64,000 nt of DNA from Mesostigma viride. Taxonomy: Eukaryota; Streptophyta; Mesostigmatophyceae; Mesostigmatales; Mesostigmataceae. Below, piece after piece: positions 59,101-64,000 of the stretch. Each line of letters opens with the position of its first letter. Within the stretch, counting starts at the first letter, position 1. The DNA lies in assembly GCA_009746045.1 (NCBI GenBank), contig RPFO01000072.1, positions 4,855,745 to 4,919,744 of the forward strand, written 5' to 3'. The position numbers and the translations under genes are program-made. A model generated the notes under the pieces. The model did no database searches. It had not been told where the DNA came from and was given only the letters and a program-made list of their open reading frames with translations.

Positions 59101-61824
59101 GGTCATGAGAATGATAGTCCACACCTGTCGCAGACGCCACCCCCATGCTGATGAAGTCCCCGTCGCTGCAGGGCGCTTCAGTTTGGCTGCGCGCGCCTCA
59201 ACCTGCTGAGGCGGATTGGCTGGGGACGCCCCCCCAGACTGGCGCACGGCAACCGATGCAAGCAGCACATACCCGACCTGCAACACCGACATAGCCTGGC
59301 CTATCAAAGACCAGCGCTCACTCTCGAGCACGCCCGGCAGCGCCGAGGCCCCGACATGAAAACCCATGCTGGCCTCACGAAATTCTGCGGGTGGCTGCAC
59401 CAACAGACCGGTGGTAGTGTCCCAAACGAGACCCTTACCCCGATCACGGTATGCTGTCGACCCTTGGTAACTGACCAGGGTCGGCAGTGCACACATGGGG
59501 CTCCCGACCCGGTTGACGCGTGCATACGGTGGGCGATCCTCGCTATCCACCTTCTGCGTGACTAGGTGGGAAGGCAATGCTACCTCCGCAGACACACTCG
59601 GATGCTGCCTTGCTACGGCCCCCAAGACCGCCTGCACACCGGTCGCACACGCCACGTTGGTCCAATAGGCACGCAAACGATGCGTGAGCCCACCCAGCCC
59701 TGCGTTGTCACACACGATGGGCTCCCCCAGGAGTGCCACGATTGTAGCCCAGTCCTCCCGCACCGCCTGATGTGGGCTGTCACCCGCCACAACGTTCTCA
59801 AACAGATACGCAGGCGGATGGGGCTGACGCGACTGCAACAGTCCCACCACACGCAACAGTTCCCAGAACAGCGCGCTACGCGGATCGGCTAGCCCCCGCC
59901 CTTGCCCTGCCTGGCTCAGGCCCTGGCACTCCCAACCCGCAATTACCAAGTCGATGGCATGATGCCTGCGCAACAACTGCTGCACCTGCACCTCACCGAT
60001 GGCTCGGATATCTTGAGGACATTCCCCAAACGGGTCACGCCATGCTGATGGCGGAAACTGCGCGGGATACTCTCGCGACAACACGCCACAGTGACTGAAG
60101 TACACCTGACGCGCCTTGTGCGATGGCTCTACCGCGATGAGTTTACGGCACACGCCGCCTGCGGCCAAAAAGCCTGCAATGCCCCCTCCGATCCCCGCAA
60201 ACAGTTCCAACACTACCGCACCCTTGGCAAAATCAGGGGCCTGCGGTAAGATTGCAGCAGAAAAATTACCTTGGGCCTCCGAGACACCCGGTTGCACCAA
60301 AGTGAGGCCATGGCTGGCCATCTGAGGAATGGTGATGACGGCTTCAGTCACCCGCTTGCGCATAGCCAGCTGCCGCGTGGACGTCACAGCATCCAGCGAC
60401 CACTGCGTGCGCATCTTGGCAATGCTCGCCGTTGGCTGAGGCAGCACCGTCCGATGCTTGTCCCACGCCGATGAGCCCGCCGCCCGTACCTCCACCATGC
60501 TGACCTCCACCACGCCCGCAGCCGCGGAAGGGTTGAGGCGTGCAGCCCCGGCTGAAGAACTGAAGCATGAGACCGGCACACTGGCCCGCTTCAGGCCAGC
60601 CCCATCCCAATCAGGGATGTAAGATGCCTCCTCCGCCCTATAGTCCACCTGAACCATGGCGCGAGCAAGGACATCCACCCCGAGTAGTGCGGAATATCCA
60701 CACTTGTTGACCACCAGCGCATACGCGGACACGGTGGTCATGCTAGAGGCGCGCAACGGATTGAAAATCACGTTGACTTTAACCGCCGTCATAGCGTACG
60801 GCTTACTAGCCGGACCCTGCCAACCTGACACAGACACGGGGCTTTCCACTAAGCCACCGTTCTCGTAGGTCAGGTTCAGCATGGTGGCCAAGTCTGTGCT
60901 GATGACTAGCGGCTGAGCACCGCTATCAAGCTTGACTGCGCCAACCAACGGACATGTCACCATGTCGCTCCATACATCTCCACAGGCTCCAACTGCTTGG
61001 AACGCTATGGACGGCTCACCATTGGGGTATGGAACCACCGTGGGAACCTGGGGAACTGCACTAGTGCGCTGCTGGCTACTTGTGCTGACCACTCCCGCTT
61101 GCACCACGGGCACTGCGGCTTCTACCGGCTGGCGCCCGTAGGTGACGGACTCAGAATTGCGCAAGGTGCGCACATCATGCCCATCTGCGAACAACTGGAT
61201 CTCGGACACAACCGACCCCAGCCACTCAACCCCCTTCTGCCCGAAGGTGTCGACCACCTGCCGTGCTGAAAACATGGGTACGTCCACAATGAACGGCATT
61301 GGGTACACAGGCGCCAATCGCCTACGCTGCTCCAGCCCAGCCGGGTTTGCATGCTCAAAAGCAGATTGCACCCCAGCCAGCGGCATGGAAAAGGACGCGG
61401 GCAACTGCCCGGCAGGCAACATGGGTGCCTGCTGAAAAGAAAGCGGGCTGCGTGCCTGCTTGCCTTTGGTAGCCTCCGCAGCGTTGATCTCGACGTCACC
61501 CGGCGTGGGCGCCCAGAATGGGTCCTCCCGGTACACCGTCGCGAATTGGTTGGGGGGCGCCGTCGCCCCCTCACCATGCTTGATGGCAGCCACCTGGGCC
61601 TCCATTGAGTCGGTCTTGCCCGCCATCTCGGCGAAGTGGACCGTCTTGATGCCCGTAGCTGCCGGCGCTGACCCACCACTGCCTGATGCTGTGGGGTCAG
61701 TTCCTGACATGTTAATGGTGGTATCGACCCTGGAGAGCTCCTGCCCGTCGGTGTCGACGCCCGTGTTGGCACAGCCTGCGTGGCTTGCCAAAAACGCTGT
61801 GACCGACCTAGTGTGATATGACAT
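56056..61824 (-). CDS. pol: Polyprotein: protease, DNA methyltransferase, RT, RNase H, DDE integrase
   Basis: 1922 codons from the ATG at 61824 (an ATG at residue 39, MSGTDPTASG, is the next choice). Residues 1-290: Ala/Pro-rich, gag-like position, no zinc knuckle seen. Protease: DSGA at 300-303, LLGVDVL near 380. Methyltransferase about 530-860: motif I LELFAGIGGG 539-548, catalytic Cys in GWECQGLSQAG (C633, with Glu where PCQ has Pro), ENV 676-678, HRLRAYWTN near 715, QAMSV 843-847. A hydrophobic stretch lies at about 901-917. RT about 1020-1240 with YIDD at 1180-1183; RNase H about 1310-1445 (TDHQPLQWL, NADVLSRY). Integrase: HHCC finger (H1622, H1627, C1657, C1660) and D1691, D1750, E1785 with D-35-E spacing. 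The last 20 residues are out of the ancestral frame. Confidence 0.9.
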   Translation of the reverse strand: MSYHTRSVTAFLASHAGCANTGVDTDGQELSRVDTTINMSGTDPTASGSGGSAPAATGIKTVHFAEMAGKTDSMEAQVAAIKHGEGATAPPNQFATVYREDPFWAPTPGDVEINAAEATKGKQARSPLSFQQAPMLPAGQLPASFSMPLAGVQSAFEHANPAGLEQRRRLAPVYPMPFIVDVPMFSARQVVDTFGQKGVEWLGSVVSEIQLFADGHDVRTLRNSESVTYGRQPVEAAVPVVQAGVVSTSSQQRTSAVPQVPTVVPYPNGEPSIAFQAVGACGDVWSDMVTCPLVGAVKLDSGAQPLVISTDLATMLNLTYENGGLVESPVSVSGWQGPASKPYAMTAVKVNVIFNPLRASSMTTVSAYALVVNKCGYSALLGVDVLARAMVQVDYRAEEASYIPDWDGAGLKRASVPVSCFSSSAGAARLNPSAAAGVVEVSMVEVRAAGSSAWDKHRTVLPQPTASIAKMRTQWSLDAVTSTRQLAMRKRVTEAVITIPQMASHGLTLVQPGVSEAQGNFSAAILPQAPDFAKGAVVLELFAGIGGGIAGFLAAGGVCRKLIAVEPSHKARQVYFSHCGVLSREYPAQFPPSAWRDPFGECPQDIRAIGEVQVQQLLRRHHAIDLVIAGWECQGLSQAGQGRGLADPRSALFWELLRVVGLLQSRQPHPPAYLFENVVAGDSPHQAVREDWATIVALLGEPIVCDNAGLGGLTHRLRAYWTNVACATGVQAVLGAVARQHPSVSAEVALPSHLVTQKVDSEDRPPYARVNRVGSPMCALPTLVSYQGSTAYRDRGKGLVWDTTTGLLVQPPAEFREASMGFHVGASALPGVLESERWSLIGQAMSVLQVGYVLLASVAVRQSGGASPANPPQQVEARAAKLKRPAATGTSSAWGWRLRQVWTIILMTALLTSTVLAGEPTLHRVIHRAAREAPAVGVTPGVAAFSLFHDDAARAPHLEAHAVAVGDPADTHPWAIGEHLSDAQRSAMLKWLGTARGAFAFTSDELGCFNGGTMRVPLDTDTPLFRRQHRLSQAELDFVAEQCKELEDAGIIRQSSSSYAAAVVVAPKKDAITGAWTGMRMATDLRLLNAHTPVDRYPMPRVDDVLDKISPHVKFVSSLDLRSGFHQIAVAPEDQRKLAFWGGGNLYEWVRMPFGHRNASAVFQRAMDKVLAGLPFAACYIDDVIVFSATFEEHLAHLEQVRLALEEHNMRLHPEKCKFAQRTLSFLGHQIVPGGRTPDAAKVESIAQAAVPTDVSGVRAYLGLAGYYRGYIENFSSKVKPLTELLKKGCVWAWGPAQQRAIETIKQELTSAPILRAPDYALPFVLYTDWSKVGLGAVLAQKDGDGREHVIAYASRSNNPAESRYSSYEGEALAVVWAIKHFRPYLVGRVFTLVTDHQPLQWLMTNTNLTGKLARWAMIIQEYHMTIVHRAGKDHVNADVLSRYAMPTTVDHTGARAMGAEGSSGSVVFVNAAGYAADDEEEAWWRSVEYSVADFGISDDPVRPSPFTPSKAVCAMEEGRSLSFDIDPSLQQLIAVQALLARSSLADCYTADIWLDGRVLEQVQGAVLTPTPVDWTPAQKATELNRAATYGWEDGVLYKLLGKRRVVVPPPDKRVAIVQAYHERYGHLGGNRTLSLVRTSYWWNNMRHTVAQVVASCVPCARTKANFSADHGAKELMSLPIKGLFYRWHVDLCGPFQESPDGNLYVMVCVESFSKWVELIPIADKHAATTAKHFADIITRFGAPAEVVTDQGGEFRGEFQELLDGCLIDHRRTSREHPQANGLAERLVQTVKQALRKWSLQVPESARWDRELAWIAMGYRMSPQESLATFSPYFLLFGRNPLLPTEAQVAHPEPMAFDNAQQFLVEVLARAETFKKVMPIAMNNLFIAQHRDSLRYAQRRGAHTWLASCGLGQGSMFSCALS

Positions 61825-61987
61825 AAACTGCCACAACCACTACCTGAAGTTGCAACGGTCTAATCTGAAAGACTTAATGGTTGATCAGGCCACTATGTGT
61901 GCTAGTCTTCCCCAGAAAACTGCACACCGTCTCTCTTTGCTGAAATGAAAATGTTCCTTTGCAGATGGAGTTAGTCTCTTCGAGTAA
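61825..61987 (-). other. Leader of the split-repeat element
   Basis: Between A1 and the polyprotein. It begins TTACTCGAAGAGACTAACTCC on the minus strand. No TGG-type primer site is obvious at the A1 border. Confidence 0.6.
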
Positions 61988-63252
61988 TGAAATGAGGGCT
62001 CTCAGCCGAGGACAAGGAACTGTCCCTCGTGCCTGATGACCACCTTATTGATCCCCTTGTGTACCGTCGCGTGCCGCGTTTGAACTGTATCCTTGCTGGG
62101 GCGTTAGCTAGACGCTCCAACTACTCTAATTGCGACAATATGATGGTGCAAGAGGATGCTTTTGCCTCCCCTGCTATAGAACAATGCTTTCACAACACAC
62201 ACTTTGCACAGTCTGATGATGAAGCCGCACATGCGGAATTTATTGAGAAAGTTAATACAATTACAACACGTTGATAGTCTCAATATCGATGCACTCCATG
62301 CTCACGAGCCCGCAGTTAGGCAGCGCTCCATGACATGCTACCGGCCTTGCTCCCAAGGAAAGGGAGAAACACGACGGAAGGCCACTCACGAGAGACTCGA
62401 AGAGACTACACGCTGCGTGAGAGTCCTCTTCGACTATGAACCAAACCAGTCGTCATGCCACACGCATGACACACGCCACACTGTTCAGTCCAGCCAGGAA
62501 TGCCAAAACTATCTTGCTGCCTGAACCATGCAAATAGAAACCGCGTTCCAGTTGCCGTCCTGGCTTTCTACCACACATGCCAACAAAAGCAGGAAGGCAT
62601 CCCGACAAATCTAAATTGCTACCCTGTTGCCGATCTCATCTCCTAGAGGCTCCGGCATTTCTGTCCCTGGGAATGTCCGGCATTGAGTCACGTCCACCAA
62701 GGTCGAAGCATAATATCCTTCAGACAATCTGCACGCTCACACCTTGCGTGTGAGTGGCCCAGCAAACATTGCGTCTAATCGTTCCTTTCTAGTTTCTAGA
62801 AGAAATCCCTTTGTAGGGCTGCCAGCGATTTCGCATTCATTCCAGCGATCTGGCTCCGCACCGCAAATTGTCCTTTTCCATTTTCTGTCCAGTCCTCATA
62901 ACGTTGACCCACTATTCTACACCACAAAGACACCTGGCCTGTCAATAGCCTCGGCGCGCTGTTGAAGTCCAGCAGTCCAGCTTCAGCTCCAGCTGTCCAC
63001 TAACACGCGTATGATCCTCTCGACGCTGCGCACTTGTGCTGCCGTCCGCTCAAGTCAGTGCTGCGCGCCCAGCTGTGCCTGGCCCGGCGCGCGTGCACGT
63101 ACACTTTCGTCCGCTCTTATGCTGCAAGTGCTAGTGTCCCCCCCCGGTCACTAGCCTTTGTCGAAAATGCGTAGAAAACAAATTCCTTGCGCACGTCACC
63201 GGTCTTGTGCATAGTGGGCGCCGCCCGGATGACATAGCTCGCGTCCGTGACA
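61988..63252 (-). repeat. Terminal repeat A1 of the split-repeat element
   Basis: 1265 bp, starting TGTCACGG at 63252 and ending ATTTCA at 61988. It is not followed by B; the B sequence is instead found before and after A2. Confidence 0.93.
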
Positions 63253-64000
63253 AACCGCCTTCGTTCTGCTCTCGACCGTCACCTTGGGGATCGAGAGTCA
63301 AATGGGCTTTTGTCCTGGGCGCAACACCGTCATGGCCATCTTCGTCGCGCGCCGCCTCTTTGAGGAAATCGCTCTCCTGCAACCTGGTGAGTTTCCCGCC
63401 ATCCTGATCTTCGTCGACTTCATCAAGGCTTTTGCTTCTGTCCTCTGGGCCGCTTTATTATGGGCGGTCCTTGCTCGCGCTCGCGTCCCCACTCCCCTGA
63501 TTACCGTCATCCGCACGCTGTATGAGGGGTCGACCACTTCGGTGCGCACTCAACACGGCTTTACCCCGCCATATATTCACTGCAGACGTCCGGCGTCTGG
63601 CATGCAGGGTTGAGTCCTGTCGCCGTACCTGTTTATTATTCTAGTGGATTATGTTATGCGCCAGGCACGTGCCCGCTTTGCTAGTAGCATTGCAGGCCGT
63701 GCCCCTGGCCTAGTGATCAAGAGCGAGCTTGGGGAAGGGGGGCCGATCAACAAGCAGAATTTACCAGCTGACCTCATTTATGCCACGACATCACGCTCAT
63801 CGAGAAGCCGGAGTCTGCCCAACTTTAGCTGGACAGCCTGGCGCTCGAGGCCCGGGGCCGCGGCTGGTCTAGAATTAATCAGCCCCAAAACGGAGGCGCC
63901 CTGGCTCTCGGCATGGCCGGGCCCCCGCCCACACTCCGCCTCTTAGAGGACATCGAGGTCAACTACCCTTCTTCAGGCGGCCGCTTCAAGCTGCTCGATC
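63253..64000 (+). pseudogene. LINE ORF2 relic, copy B, right part (runs off the window)
   Basis: Continues copy B after the insertion: ESQMGFCPGRNTVMAIFVAR (63290), FVDFIKAFASVLWAALLWAV (63415), IRTLYEGSTTSVRTQHGF, LSPYLFIILVDYVMRQARAR (63620, after a stop), and NLPADLIYATTSRSSRSRSL, where the catalytic YADD is lost to a frame change near 63780. Joining the two parts across one AACC restores the order of RT blocks seen in copy A. Confidence 0.75.

Larger units (their letters stand above)
54082..63252 (-). mobile_element. Gypsy-type retroelement with split direct repeats, DNA methyltransferase and PHD finger
   Basis: 9171 bp, minus orientation. Layout 5' to 3': A1 (63252-61988), leader, 1922-codon polyprotein ORF, PHD ORF, polypurine tract, B1 (55622-55480), two bases, A2 (55477-54227), two bases, B2 (54224-54082). 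The outer ends are TGTC..GACA, flanked by the direct duplication AACC (54078-54081 and 63253-63256) inside a LINE RT. RT/RNase H/DDE integrase are of Ty3/gypsy type; no tyrosine recombinase is seen. The A1..B1-A2-B2 repeat layout is that of PAT/Kangaroo-type DIRS elements, not of LTR elements. See findings. Confidence 0.85.

Noticed and set aside
54082-63252. DIRS/Kangaroo element with tyrosine recombinase
   Set aside because: The repeat layout fits, but the pol has a full DDE integrase and no recombinase motif was found in the window.

Overview
The window looks like nuclear DNA of a green alga, most likely a chlorophycean. The evidence is GT..AG introns in phase-consistent exon chains, GC-rich coding exons with low-complexity Ala/Gly/Pro/Ser/Gln tracts, very long simple repeats, and a repeat load (chromovirus, cytosine-methyltransferase gypsy, L1-type and restriction-like-endonuclease LINEs, a Penelope-type RT) of the kind found in algal genomes. 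There are no bacterial operons, no rRNA genes and no CRISPR array. The species cannot be named from sequence alone.

Layout. 1-3.6 kb: partial plus-strand gene with membrane-spanning exons and a Gln-rich region. 3.6-6.4 kb: decayed sequence. 6.4-18.75 kb: a large GGAT/GGAC/GGTG array split by a full-length Ty3/gypsy chromovirus (6939-17771, 5-bp target duplication GATGG). Besides gag-pol it has a viroplasmin-like ORF upstream of gag and a long GC-rich ORF downstream of integrase. 18.8-21.1 kb: L1-type ORF1 remnant and a foldback element. 21.1-27.6 kb: degenerate LINE with a C-terminal restriction-like endonuclease, interrupted by a non-autonomous LTR element (21531-24011). 27.6-29.3 kb: 5'-truncated LINE copies on the minus strand.

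29.4-44.8 kb: one minus-strand gene of at least 12 exons. All exon phases agree, giving a 1250-residue product. Its introns hold a GGT tract of about 660 bp, a CT tract of about 700 bp, several minisatellites and a perfect 68-bp inverted repeat. I do not recognise the protein family.

46.9-54.1 kb: L1-type ORF1, a TIR element, a Penelope-like RT relic (minus) and L1-type ORF2 relics. 54.08-63.25 kb: the most unusual object, a minus-strand gypsy-type element. Its 1.9k-residue polyprotein carries protease, a cytosine-C5 DNA methyltransferase domain, RT, RNase H and DDE integrase, followed by a PHD-finger ORF. Its terminal repeats are split (A1-internal-B1-A2-B2), an arrangement known from tyrosine-recombinase PAT/Kangaroo-type DIRS elements. 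It sits inside a LINE RT that resumes at 63253 and runs off the window.

Many of the mobile-element reading frames are broken by single-base indels, often in homopolymers, so some frameshifts could be assembly errors rather than decay.
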